DNA of 64,000 bases from Oryza sativa Japonica Group (lineage: Eukaryota; Streptophyta; Magnoliopsida; Poales; Poaceae). Made by a program: the position numbers and the translations under genes. Under the pieces are notes generated by a model. The model was given only the letters and a program-made list of their open reading frames with translations, had not been told where the DNA came from and ran no database searches. This document shows positions 37,950-48,404 of the stretch, in pieces. Position 1 is the stretch's first letter. Each line of letters opens with the position of its first letter. The DNA is taken from the NCBI RefSeq assembly GCF_034140825.1, contig NC_089044.1, positions 23,242,001 through 23,306,000 on the forward strand. Direction: 5' to 3'.

Positions 37950-38102
37950 ACGTTCCATGCATGTCGTGGAAAAGACCAAGACTTTGCTCTGGCCAGTGCC
38001 AAATTGGGCCCGGGAGAAATTAGAGGTCCATTGACTCGTGGTAAACGATAGCGAACTGCACTGCACTACACTACACTCTGCCTGCCTCCAGGCTCTATAA
38101 AT
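37950..38102 (+). promoter_or_regulatory. P4 proximal promoter
   Basis: TTCCATGCATGTCGTGG, CAGTGCCAAATTGGGCC, TTGACTCGTGG (38031) into TAAACGATAGCGAACTGCA (38042-38060), then TATAAAT at 38096-38102 followed by TCCGAAAACCCAACAGCC. Confidence 0.65.
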
Positions 38103-38205
38103 TCCGAAAACCCAACAGCCTGTAGAGAAGCAACAAACCCAGGAGGTGCATGCAGTTTCAGTCAGAGTTATAGAGGAGAGAAGAAGAGATAATACCAAGT
38201 TAGAG

Positions 38206-41200
38206 ATGACAAAGCATGGCAGCTCCAGTTTTGGTGGTGCTCTGTCCCTTTGCAAGGTGATCTTGATGGTCCTCGCCCTCATCTGCACCCTGCACACTGC
38301 CTCCGTGCAAGGAGGTAAAATACACTTCTAATCCCTCAGGGTCGATCTCTTTACAGCAGGGGCGGCTCCAGCAGGTAGTCCGGGTGGTCCTTGGACCACC
38401 CTGGATTTTGGCCCACGAGGACCCCCCCCCCCCGACGGCCCAAATCAAAAAAGCCCACCACAGGCGCTAGGGTTAGGATGACAGAGGAGAGGCGCACCGC
38501 GTAGGGACACCCGCCGCTCCGCTTCGCTTCTGTCTCGTCTCCGCCTCTCCCGAGTCCCGATTCTCCACTCCTCGCCTCGTCGCATCCTCGTCCTCTCGCT
38601 CTGCGGCTGCGGCAGGCGCCAGCGCCGGCGGCCATCGCCTGTACGCCTGCAGGAGCAGGACTGCAGGAGGCGGGCGACAGCCCGTCGGCCGCCCGGGCCC
38701 GACGTGGGCGTGCGGCACCATCCCGGCCGGCGGCGGCTAGCCGGCCACCATTTTGCCCCGCCGCCCGGCCACCCCTCACGGCAGCGACGACGCACCGGAG
38801 TCGGGTCCCTCTCCTTCCAGCCTCCTGCTCGACGAGTCACGAGTAGACGGCTTTGCTTGCTCCGGCCTCCAGTGCCCTGCCCCCCTGCTGCTGCCTGCCC
38901 CTCTGTGAAAGAACTGAAGAGTGAAGACCGAGATGGTGAGTTACCCATTTTAGTCTTTAGTATTTACTTTGAATAGATCGGTCATGGATGAATGAAAAAT
39001 GTGATTGAAAACTGAAACTTAGATTTTTTTTTTAGCAGCAACTTAGTTAGTAGTCAATATAACTTAACTTAGTGTCTCATTAATTTGTAGTGCAAATTGC
39101 AGTGAGACATGAAAAGGAATGGAGACATTGCATCGCTTTTTCGGAAACATGAAGCAAAGGCGAAGAAGAGGGCAGATCTTATTGATGAGGAAGCTCAAAT
39201 TGAAGAAGAGGAGCCACCACTAGTTGAGCCACATCCTGTGCCAACTCCAGTTGTTGAGGCAACAAATGAAGAGCAAGATGCACCTCCAGAGTATGATGCT
39301 GATCATCTTCAATATGATCCAGGACTGAGGTCCCCTATTGCGAGCTATGATGTCAATGAACAAGACGCAGTTCGGCGTGCATATATTCTGAAAGGCCCAA
39401 ACCAATGTTATGCACATGATTTCCCAGTCAGGGAAATTTATGGTAAGAAGCGCCACTTCAATTTTGTTTGGTTTCATAAGTACCAATGGCTTGAATATAG
39501 TGTAGCAAAGGATGCTGGGTTTTGCATGGTATGTTACTTGTTTGGTAGTGGAACTAGTAATTTTGTTACGGATGGTTGGAGAAATTGGAACAAAGCCGAT
39601 GCACTTGACAAACATGTGGGGGGTATAACAAGTGCTCACAATAAAGCTCAAGAGAAATACAACCTATTTGTAAGTGGTGGTCCTTCAATAGATAATGTCA
39701 TTGTGAAGGTGTCAAATGAAAGTGAAATTCACTATAAGGCTAGGTTGACATATTCACTTAGATGTTTGAGATATCTTTTAAATCAAGGATTGGCATTTCG
39801 TGGACATGATGAAAGTGAAGAATCTAGTAACCGAGGGAATTTTATTGAACTTTTGAAATGGCTTGCTGAAAATAATAAAGAAGTTGATCGGTTGGTGTTG
39901 AAAAATGCTCCTGGAAATTGCATCTTGACTTGTTCTAGTATACAAAGGGAAATTATCCATTGTTGTGCTGATGAGACTACTAAGCGCATCATTGAAGAAC
40001 TTGGTGATGATCATTATGCAATTCTTGCTGATGAGTGTAGTGACCTTTCACATAAGGAACAACTTGCTCTTTGTGTGCGGTATATTGACAAACTTGGAAG
40101 AGTATGTGAACGGTTCCTTGGAGTAGTCCATGTAGCTAGTACCACTTCTGCTGCACTTAAGAAGGCAATTCTAACTTTGCTTAGTGATCATCACTTGAGT
40201 CCTTCTCAAATTCGTGGTCAAGGATATGATGGGGCTAGTAACATGAAAGGGAAGATTAATGGGCTGAAAACATTGATCATGAAAGAGTCTCCTTCAGCTT
40301 ATTACATCCACTGTTTTGCACATCAACTTCAATTAGTTCTTGTTTCTGTTGCCAAGGGAAATGATGATTGCGTATGGTTTTTTACTCAAGTTTCTCACTT
40401 ACTGAATATTGTTGGTACTTCTTGTAAGCGTCATGACATGCTTAGAGATGTTAGAGCTCAAAAGATTATGGAAGCACTTGAATTGGGTGAAATAGAAAGT
40501 GGGGTTGGATTAAATCAAGAGATGGGATTGGCTAGGCCAGGTGATACTAGATGGGGTTCTCATTACAAAACAATATTGCATATTATTGGTATGTACCCCA
40601 CAATTCATGAGGTGCTCATAACTCTTGGAAAAGACCCCACACAAAGAGATGATTGGCCAAGAATACATGCTGTGGTTGGAGCTTTTGAATCATTTGATTT
40701 TGTTTTTAGTGCACATTTGATGCTTGTCATTCTTGGATATACAAATGAGTTGTGTTTGTGCTTGCAAAAGAGAGACCAAGATATTGTTAATGCAATGTCA
40801 CTTGTAACTTTGGCCAAGGAAAGAATGCAAAAATTAAGATCTGAAGGATGGGAAGAATTTTTTCAAGGAACTGTTGTTTCATTTTGCAATAAACATAGTA
40901 TCCAAGTTCCAACCTTAGATGGAAAATATGTGCCACATGGAAGATCTCCACGGTTTTATCCGGACCAAACAAATGATGATCATTTTAGAAGAGAAGTGTA
41001 CATTGGTGTGATTGATAAAATTAGCCAAGAGCTCAATAGTAGGTTTGATGAGGTTAATATGGAATTGCTCATTTGCATGTCAGCATTGAATCCATTCAAT
41101 TCATTTGCCTCTTATGATGCACAACAAGTACTTAAGCTTGCCAAGTTTTATCCAAAAGAGTTTTCAACCATGGATTTGATCAGACTAGAAATGCAACTTG

Positions 41201-42164
41201 GGACTTTTATTGATGATATGAGAAGAGATGAAAGGTTCAAAGGCCTAGAAACTCTTGCTGAGCTCTCTATTAAACTTGTTGAAACAAACAAGCATGTTCT
41301 TTATGATTGGGTCTATTTACTTCTCAAGTTGGTATTGATATTACCTGTAGCAACAGCAAGTGTTGAGAGGGTGTTTTCTGCATTGAGTGTAGTGAAGAGC
41401 AAGCTGAGAAATAGTATGTGTGACAAATTATTGAATGATTGTTTAATCACATTTATTGAGCGGGATGTCTTCTCTCAAGTTAGCGAAGAAGACATTAAAA
41501 AGAATTTCATGTCTATGAAGACCCGGCGAGTAGAAAAGAAGTAGTGTATTATAATCTTCTACCTAAATATTGTAAGATATTTGAATTATTTATGTTGTAA
41601 CTTTCGTAACTTTGAACTTAAATGTTGGTTTTAAATCAATTTGTGATGTACTGAGTTATCTTTCAATATTTGAATTATATTTCCACTATATTTGACATAT
41701 TTGACTTGATTTTATAACATCGTGACAATTTGGGACGCCAAGCAGGACCACCCAACGATTCGATCCTGGAGCCGCCACTGCTTTACAGTGGTCTGATCTC
41801 TCTATCGGTAGTATTACACTATCGGTATTGTCAATGAAGGTAGCTCCCGGGTAAGTCGAGCCATTGCCCGGGCTCCGTCACTGCCGTCTCCATTACCAAC
41901 TACGCGGTTAATAAGTGTAAAATTTAGTCGATCGTTATAAAACACTATTAATTAGTCATATCTAACTCGACGACGATCCTGGCTCCGCCACTGAGTATTG
42001 TTGTGATGGATGCAGGGAGAGCGGCTGCGGCAATTGGTGGGGGTGGGAAGGGTTCAGTATTGGATCCAACCTACACGCCGCCGACGACCCCCGGCGGGTC
42101 TTACACCGGCGGCCGGGGATGCCGCGGACCCTACAGATGCCCTCCTGGAGCAGGCTCGCCATGA
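38206..42164 (+). CDS. P4: small secreted CX5C peptide with a hAT in its intron
   Basis: Exon 1, 38206-38314, and exon 2, 42016-42164 (phase 1), give 85 aa. The signal peptide is MTKHGSSSFGG and on to LCKVILMVLALICTLHTASV. The mature part begins GRAAAAIGGGG and ends SYTGGRGC-RGPYRC-PPGAGSP. The 3.7 kb intron contains an apparently complete hAT element (38357-41780) and a small hAT-like one (41832-41993). Both splice sites are intact (AG before GTAAAA; GATGCAG before GGAGAG), so the gene may still be spliced if the long intron is removed. GGGGC-type sequence unlike the rest of the array is confined to the insertion. Promoter and TATA box are intact. Function is inferred only from the family likeness. 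Confidence 0.72.
38357..41780 (+). mobile_element. autonomous-looking hAT transposon
   Basis: 3424 bp with inverted ends CAGGGGCGGCTCCAG and CTGGAGCCGCCACTG (one mismatch in 15) and a perfect 8 bp duplication CTTTACAG (38349-38356, 41781-41788). Subterminal GGGTGGTCCT is shared by both ends. It contains one long uninterrupted transposase frame. The identical duplications and open frame suggest recent insertion. Confidence 0.92.
39109..41544 (+). CDS. hAT-family transposase (TTF zinc finger, DUF4371, hAT dimerisation)
   Basis: 811 aa in one open frame without stops. An N-terminal acidic stretch (about residues 20-50) is followed by a TTF-type zinc finger (FVWFHKYQWLEYS, then GFCMVCYLF at about 137), a DUF4371/RNase H-like core (ILADECSDLSHKEQLALCVR at about 304; GQGYDGASNMKGKINGL at about 370), a helical insert, and the C-terminal hAT dimerisation region (PVATASVERVFSALSVVKSK at about 745). 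This class cuts and pastes its element and makes 8 bp target duplications. Upstream, 38939 has an ATG next to a GT donor, so a short extra 5' exon is possible. The full set of domains, the intact ends and the clean frame make this a candidate for an active source element. Confidence 0.9.
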   Translation: MKRNGDIASLFRKHEAKAKKRADLIDEEAQIEEEEPPLVEPHPVPTPVVEATNEEQDAPPEYDADHLQYDPGLRSPIASYDVNEQDAVRRAYILKGPNQCYAHDFPVREIYGKKRHFNFVWFHKYQWLEYSVAKDAGFCMVCYLFGSGTSNFVTDGWRNWNKADALDKHVGGITSAHNKAQEKYNLFVSGGPSIDNVIVKVSNESEIHYKARLTYSLRCLRYLLNQGLAFRGHDESEESSNRGNFIELLKWLAENNKEVDRLVLKNAPGNCILTCSSIQREIIHCCADETTKRIIEELGDDHYAILADECSDLSHKEQLALCVRYIDKLGRVCERFLGVVHVASTTSAALKKAILTLLSDHHLSPSQIRGQGYDGASNMKGKINGLKTLIMKESPSAYYIHCFAHQLQLVLVSVAKGNDDCVWFFTQVSHLLNIVGTSCKRHDMLRDVRAQKIMEALELGEIESGVGLNQEMGLARPGDTRWGSHYKTILHIIGMYPTIHEVLITLGKDPTQRDDWPRIHAVVGAFESFDFVFSAHLMLVILGYTNELCLCLQKRDQDIVNAMSLVTLAKERMQKLRSEGWEEFFQGTVVSFCNKHSIQVPTLDGKYVPHGRSPRFYPDQTNDDHFRREVYIGVIDKISQELNSRFDEVNMELLICMSALNPFNSFASYDAQQVLKLAKFYPKEFSTMDLIRLEMQLGTFIDDMRRDERFKGLETLAELSIKLVETNKHVLYDWVYLLLKLVLILPVATASVERVFSALSVVKSKLRNSMCDKLLNDCLITFIERDVFSQVSEEDIKKNFMSMKTRRVEKK
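41832..41993. mobile_element. small hAT-like element, second insertion in the P4 intron
   Basis: Ends CAATGAAGGTAGCTCCCGG and CCTGGCTCCGCCACTG are roughly inverted, and the flanks GGTATTGT and AGTATTGT (41824-41831, 41994-42001) agree at 7 of 8 bases. Older than the large hAT beside it. Confidence 0.5.
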
Positions 42165-42496
42165 CCATGACCCACACTCCATCTCTCTGCTACATACAGT
42201 GCTACTGCATGATCGAAGACCATATCGATCTCGATCTCATTATCTAAAATTAAAGTATCGATCTCGATCTACTCATGTCGATCGATGCTATGCCTATATA
42301 TACAAACAAATAAATAAACCAGCAGGCATCTAACGCAGATCGATGGATCGAGTAGGTGTCTTTTAATTCCTCTGTATGCGTTCCATATTGGAGTATATAT
42401 AAAAGTAGTATCTGCTCAGTGTGATGTGTGCAGTGAACGTGAGGCAGCAGCAGCATATCTGCATATGTGATATGTAGTATGACTGTTACGTACCTC

Positions 42497-43018
42497 CAGA
42501 GCCGGTCCTATGATTTTGAGGGTCCTAGGTGAACTCGTTGCAATGGGCTCTCTAAGTTATATATAAAATTTTATGATATATATACGCTAATTTTATTTGC
42601 AAATGAAAATAAATTTATCCATATATTAAATTTAACATGTCTGGTAATTATCAAAAAATAAAGTCGACCAAAATAACAATATATTTGTACCTTGAAACTA
42701 ATATCATTACCTTAATGAAGAATAGCATCCCATCATACCCACTATTTCTCATGAAAAGATACTTCTTCGGGTATTTCTTGATACAAAATCATCAAGAACG
42801 AGTCGACGACGCTGTGCGCCTGTGCGGTTGTGTCCTGTGCGATGCGATGCCGTCTGCCGAGTTACCGACGACGCTGCAACTCCTCTCGTTTCTCGGGTGT
42901 TTCTGCTTCAGGTAAGCCATAGGCAGGTACTAGACTACTAGTATTAGGTGTTGCCCCCCCTCCATCATCATGGGCCCACGGCGATCACCTCGGCTGCATA
43001 GCCCTAGGACCGGCCCTG
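42497..43018. mobile_element. non-autonomous hAT element downstream of P4
   Basis: CAGAGCCGGTCCTA at the left and TAGGACCGGCCCTG at the right, with an exact 8 bp duplication CGTACCTC (42489-42496, 43019-43026). 522 bp, AT-rich on the left, GC-rich on the right, no transposase. Confidence 0.85.
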
Positions 43019-43167
43019 CGTACCTCAACCTTACCTAGCTAGTTTCGTTTAGAGTTAGAGCTGATAAGATACGTATTATCTTTCTTTTTAGATAATGGCA
43101 TTAAATTAATCTACAGCCACAGATAATACGTGGCTGTAGATAAATTAATCTGTGGCTTGTGAATTTG

Positions 43168-43218
43168 TGAAGGTCCTCGCACTCATCTGCACCCAGCACG
43201 CTGCTTCAGTAGTAGGAG
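43168..43218 (+). pseudogene. relic of a P-type exon 1
   Basis: GTCCTCGCACTCATCTGC and following bases read VLALICTQHAASVVGG, the second half of the array signal peptide, with a decayed donor (GGCAACT in place of GGTAAAT). The start codon half and exon 2 are missing. It shows that at least one more copy existed between P4 and P5. Confidence 0.7.
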
Positions 43219-44290
43219 GCAACTATATGGATACAATCTATTTTGAATGAAATAAAAAAAAATGGGACAATGTAAAAAGTTGTAAATCTAGCGAAAAAAA
43301 ACTAATGTAAAATTTAACTTTGGTGCACTATACCTGAGTATAAGTGCTCTGTTAACTAAGTGTAATTATAAGTTGGATCGACAGTAACACAAATTTAGAC
43401 GTAACATCCTACGGATGGAAAATTAAAAGATATAAGCTTAAAAATCTATCAAAGTGAAATAGTAAAACCAAACTTTTCCCCTACCCCGAGCCTCCTCCCC
43501 CTTCCCTCTCCCCGTTCTCTTCCCCAAAGGAGCGCGCTGAATTCCCTCCTCCGAACCATCTTCCCCATCTTCGGCGGTTCCCCGACACTACATTCACCAC
43601 CACCAATCGCCACCTCCTTGTTTTCCCCACCGCCAACGCCGGCCCACCGCCTCCTGCCAACCCTATGGCTCCAGCACCACCACCGGTGCCTTGCCACCCG
43701 CCCGTGTCCACCACTTAGTTGCTCACCTCCGGTTCTCCGTCACCTATAGCTATCCCCCTAAGCTCTAGGGGTTCCATCTTCTCCCTCCCCCATCCCATCC
43801 CCCTCCTACCCTAACTCTAACTCCAACCTGAAAACTTTATCTTCTTGTTAGACATGAATCTTAACGTGGATCTAACGGTTCAAAATCTGTAAGATTTCAT
43901 TCTTAAATTTTTGTGGAATGCTATTAAGCAAATCCATTTTATTAAAGAGAATGGTTAAAATGCGAGAGGAAATGGCCTAAGACATAATATAGGACCAACC
44001 AAACCGAAGAAGATTATTTAAAGAAAAAGACTAAATCTAGCGGCACAGGATTAAAAACGACCTAGTTATGTTGCTGGGAATGAAACATGGCACATGTAAT
44101 TTTTTTTATATAATATGGCACATGTAATATATCTTGTACCACCTATTGGTATATTTTTTTCGTTCCATATAGTACCGAATATGATATATTATAGTATTAC
44201 GAAGTATAGGCTGGTTTTGTTTTTTATATGACAGAGAGCATGCTGTTTGTCCTTGTCCTTGTTTTGCCTCTCAATTCTCTATGGTGGAGT
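43219..44290. other. between relic and P5, no gene
   Basis: 43470-43830 is C-rich with overlapping frames on the minus strand but no recognisable protein. 43935-44110 is the single-copy counterpart of the 36861-37150 flank (GAGAGGAAATG, GGGAATGAAACATGGCACAT). Confidence 0.45.
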
Positions 44291-44310
44291 AGATATGTAC
44301 TGAGTAGTCA

Positions 44311-44905
44311 AGTCGGTCAAGCCCTCCAGGATGGAATAATGGAATTAACAACAGATTCTGGTGCCATCCTGAGTCGTGCTGTAGCCGAGCTGATAAGGTC
44401 TCTATTGATTAATTACTCTACCAGATGAGACGTCTCATATTGTGGAAAAAACGAAGACTTAATTTGTTGGCCAGTGCCAAAAAAATTTTTTTTTTGAGGG
44501 AACTGCCAAAAAATTTTTGAGGGAAAAGACCAGTGCCAAATTGGTCCCGGAAGAAATTAGGGGCTCAACTTTTTTTACTTATGCTTATATATATATATCA
44601 TCTAAAATTTAAATTTTTAATCTTAAATTTGAAGCTGATTTTGAGTTTTTTATCTGAATTTATTTTTTAGATTTTGCTTTTAGATCGTTAAGAACACATA
44701 TATGAAAATCTTATTTATAAATTATTTTTCATTTACAAATATATCGTTTGGATTATTTCACAAATATAAACCAAACGATGGGGTTGTAACTTGTAAGAGA
44801 TCGGGCCAGCCATTGACTCGTAGTAAACGATAGCGAACTGCACTATTAATTCTGGAAACCCACGGCCTTTTGACGAAGAAGCAACAACTAAACTCAGGAG
44901 GTGCA
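44311..44905 (+). promoter_or_regulatory. orphan array promoter without a gene
   Basis: Distal block GTCGGTCAAGCCCTCCAGG (44313), CAGTGCCAAATTGGTCCCGG (44531), an AT-rich insertion at about 44575-44790, then TTGACTCGTAG (44813) into TAAACGATAGCGAACTGCA and a 5' UTR remnant (GGAAACCCACGG, AGAAGCAACAA, GGAGGTGCATG). The TATA box has been deleted and no exon follows before the P5 promoter starts at about 45104. Confidence 0.65.
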
Positions 44906-45103
44906 TGTAATTTATAAGGATAATTCGTTATATTCCACTTCAAATTAGCCTGTTTTCTCATATGTCACTTAAAATTAGCCCTTTCACTCTATGTCACTAG
45001 TTTAAACTTGCCTATCCTCGTGTGTCACTGACGTCACTCCTCTGGCTCTTCACTAGTAATAGGGTTTAATCAGTTATCAGTTTTTTCAAAAGTGACCCAA
45101 AAT

Positions 45104-45245
45104 GTTTTCGAGGGAAAAGATCAGTGCCAAATTGGTCCTGGGATTAATCAAGAGGCCCGGCCAGCCATTGACTCCTAGTAAACGATAGCGAAGTGCACTA
45201 AATATACTTTACTACCCTGCCTGCTTGCCTGCAGGCTCTATAAAT
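45104..45245 (+). promoter_or_regulatory. P5 proximal promoter
   Basis: GAGGGAAAAGATCAGTGCCA, TTGACTCCTAG (45168) into TAAACGATAGCGAAGTGCA, TATAAAT at 45239-45245 followed by TCTGGAAACCCACGGCC. It repeats the orphan promoter 300-600 bp upstream. Confidence 0.62.
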
Positions 45246-45363
45246 TCTGGAAACCCACGGCCTGTAGTCGATCGAAGAAGCAACAATTAAACCCAGGGGG
45301 TGCATACATTCCAGTCAGAGAGAAGAACAGGATAATTAATTAGTGGAGTGGTAATTAAGCGAG

Positions 45364-45478
45364 ATGAGGACGCACCGCAGCTCTTCTTCTGCCGTTGCTG
45401 CTGCACTGTCCCTTTGCAAGGTGCTCCTGATTGTGCTCGCGCTCATCTGCACCCTGCACACTGCTTCCGTAGACGGAG
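45364..45478 (+). pseudogene. P5: exon 1 only of a secreted CX5C peptide gene
   Basis: Exon 1 is intact: MRTHRSSSSAVAAALS, LCKVLLIVLALICTL, HTASVDGG, ending at a good donor GGAG/GTAAAC. No exon 2 (GATGCAG then GGAGA...C...C) is found before P6; instead come a Tourist-like MITE and two Pack-MULEs. If unspliced, translation would stop after GGKLN, giving a 41-42 aa product that is little more than a signal peptide. The promoter and TATA box are intact, so it may be transcribed. Loss of exon 2 probably accompanied the unequal exchange that built the array. Confidence 0.7.
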
Positions 45479-45788
45479 GTAAACTAAACTAAATACAGTA
45501 GTATATCAAAACTTTTTTGATCCGTGTCCAACTAACTAATTAAGCTGCCCTGCATGCATGCAATGTTTGCAACTATGTTAGCTATACTAGACAGGGTTAA
45601 TTAGTGGTGTAATTAATCTGAATGATGAACATTAGTACTGCTTAATTCTTGCTAGTTGTTCAACGTTAAGAGCTAATCAAGCCTCCGTAAGACATCACTT
45701 ATTCTTCAAAGGTTCAGTATTTTTCTTTTCTTCTACGTATAATCAACGGCAAATTTGCCCAATGAACATATGTGTGCGCGTGCCCTAA

Positions 45789-46031
45789 GAGCAAGGTTAA
45801 TAGTATAGCCAACTACTAACTCCAATTCATCTATAGCCAATTTAATAGCTAATTTATATAATAGTTACTTACTATACTATTAGCATATGGTCCCGCTGTC
45901 ATATACACATTGCGTCTTAAAATCCGTGCTGCAGCTGGCTACAGATTTGTAGCCCGCTGCTCTTCTCTCTCATCTTTTATCTTATTAAAATATATTTGCA
46001 GCTGGCTTATAGCCTACTATTGTACCTGCTC
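45789..46031. mobile_element. Tourist-like MITE, inverted orientation
   Basis: GAGCAAGGTTAATAGTATAG to CTATTGTACCTGCTC, TAA on both sides. Reverse orientation of the 2288 family. Confidence 0.7.
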
Positions 46032-46516
46032 TAAGGTGGGGAAGCTCACCTTGCACAGGGATCGGAGGAAAGTGAGGTTGGAAAAGAAATCTTACACGAG
46101 CAGATGTGGGTGTTGGAGCGGAAACTTTTAATCATCACACGAGATTTGGAGGAAGAGATATCTCTCCAAACATTTTTTAAAAAGAAATTGAGATTTGGAG
46201 GAATAGACGTCTCTCCAAATATTTTTTAAAAAGAAATTGTGAGCATGTTGAGTATTGAACACAGGAACTCAGGGTTGAAATTACACAACCCTTACCAGTG
46301 CACCATATAAGGTGCATATCTCAATCAAAGACCATATCATCACTCCTTTAAGTTGATCAATACCGTGCTTTTTTTAAAAAAAAAAATCAATACCATGCTC
46401 ATACATGGTCTGCCTTGGCTCTAATAAAATGCTTGGGCTTGGTACTCGATCCTTTGTCCTAGTGAGTTCTGACGCACGGAATGAGGCGTGCCGCGTGCGA
46501 CCGTCAACTTTGCAGG

Positions 46517-48224
46517 GGAATAAGTTCACCCTAGGTCCCTTAACTTGTCAACGAATCCGATTTTCATCCTCCAACCGAAAAACCAGATACAACGAGTCCC
46601 TTAACTGTCAAAACCAGCATGAGGTCCCTTAGCGGTTTGGATGGTGGTTTTGGCTGACGTGGCGCCTACGTGGCTAATTTGACTCGTTCTTCATTTGACG
46701 TGGCGCTTATGTGGCAATTCGATCTAAGAAAAATAATAAACCCGTGGGACCCACATGTCAGTTTCACACATGAATTAATAAAAAATAGTGGGGCCTACGT
46801 GGGCCCCACATGTCATTCTCACTCCCCTCCTCTTCTTCCTCCTCTCTCCCCATCTCCTCTCTCAGGCGCAACAGAGAGGGCGCAGCGCACGCCCTCCGCC
46901 GCAACCCGCCTCCACCACCGTCGTCATCCTCCACCACCTCGACCCCGCCGGCGCCGACATCGCAGTAGACGAGCAATGACAAGGGGACGAGACGAAGGAG
47001 GACAAAAACGGGAGGCTGGCGGCCTGCATCTCCTTGGTATGCTTCCATGTCCCATCGAGGAGTAGCAGCGTCGGGTTGGCTCGCGCGGGCGGAGGCGTGT
47101 ATCGGCACCAGGAAGCGAGGTCGACGGCGTCCGGCGAAGGGAAGAGCAGGAGGACGAGGCTCAAGATGAGGGGGCCGGAGCCCGGAGGAACTAGGAAGGG
47201 AGGAGGCGGCGGCCGGGGATGATGAGGAGGTTGGAGAGGAAGCAGGTGAGGAGGGGCCGCTCCCTCCTCTACCGCCGACATCTCCGCGCGCCGGATACGA
47301 CGAGCTGAAGCGGATGCACTACCTGCACGGCTGCACGAGACCATCAGCGAGGCGATGCGGCTGTACCTCCTCCTCTGTCCCCCTCTCTCCCAGCTTCTCT
47401 CTCTGCCAACGAGAAGAACGAGTTGAAGACAGACGGTCAGTCGGGCAGTCATTGACACCGGCGGCAATGGCGGCGGCCTTGGCGAGCATGGACGACGACA
47501 ACAACTTGGGTCACTAACATGTGTGTTTTTCGTCTCCGTGCCAAATCTGACATGGTTGCAGTCTTGCAGATGGCCGGCCTCACTGTAGTGAACACGAGCT
47601 CATGCATGTCTCGAGCAGCAGCAGCAGCAGCAGCAACTGCTTGTTGGTGCCTGCCACTAATCCTGTTGGCTGTTTAGCTCGATCTGTACACTAATCCTCG
47701 CTGTCCTGAGCTCGAACTCCGCCTCTCCTCCTCACCGCTGTGCAGCATCTAACATGATGTGGCGGCGCGGGAGTAGGCACCGACCCCGCGGCCTGCCGCC
47801 GCCGCCGCCGCCGCTTCTCCGCTTCGTCGGCATGCTCCTGCCGGCTGTGAGGCGGCGCCGCGGCGCGAGGAGATGGCTTGATGAGGAAGAGGGAGAGCTG
47901 AGAGGGGAGAGGGAATGACATATGGGGTCCATGTGGGCCACGCCATTTTAAAATTATTATTTTTAGCTGACAGGTGGGCCCATGGTTTTATTATTTTTTT
48001 GAGACGTAATTGCCACGTAAGCGCCACGTCAATGCCATGTGGGACGGAGACCTAGTCAAACTAGCCACGTAGACGCCACGTCAGCCAAAACCACCTTCAA
48101 AACCGCCGAGGGATCTCATTTGTACCTGTTTTGATAGTTTAGGGACCAGTTATATCTGGTTTTGGGTTCAAGCATGAAAATCGGATTTGGCGTAAAATTA
48201 AGGGACCTCAGATGAACTTATTCC
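46517..48224 (+). mobile_element. Pack-MULE 1 (P450 fragment inside)
   Basis: Starts GGAATAAGTTCACCCTAGG and ends CCTCAGATGAACTTATTCC, with long inverted arms of about 200 bp and a 10 bp duplication ACTTTGCAGG (46507-46516, 48225-48234). The interrupted sequence is the array flank seen whole at 36316-36610. No transposase. The interior is GC-rich and contains gene fragments. Confidence 0.85.
47293..47395 (+). pseudogene. captured cytochrome P450 fragment
   Basis: GYDELKRMHYLHG, then after one frameshift HETISEAMRLYLL: the K-helix of a plant P450 with the invariant ExxR (E-A-M-R), closest in feel to CYP86/CYP94 (YDELKRMHYLHA...RLYPP). The PP after RLY and everything up to the heme-binding cysteine are missing. 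It is a passenger in Pack-MULE 1 and not a functional enzyme. Confidence 0.75.
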
Positions 48225-48404
48225 ACTTTGCAGGATAGGGAGGTTCGGAGAATAGATCTCCGACCCCCAGTTGGGCCAGATAAACAGAGGCATGGGCGTG
48301 ATGGGCCGCCCGTAATGGGTTCGGCTCCTCCCACCAATCGGGCCTAATAAACACGCAGAAACAAATTCGTAGTGATGGGCCATGAAGTCGGTTAATCCCT
48401 CCAG

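Noticed and set aside
46670-47467. Minus-strand frame of 201 codons in Pack-MULE 1
   Set aside because: Antisense to the captured P450 piece; proline-rich low complexity.
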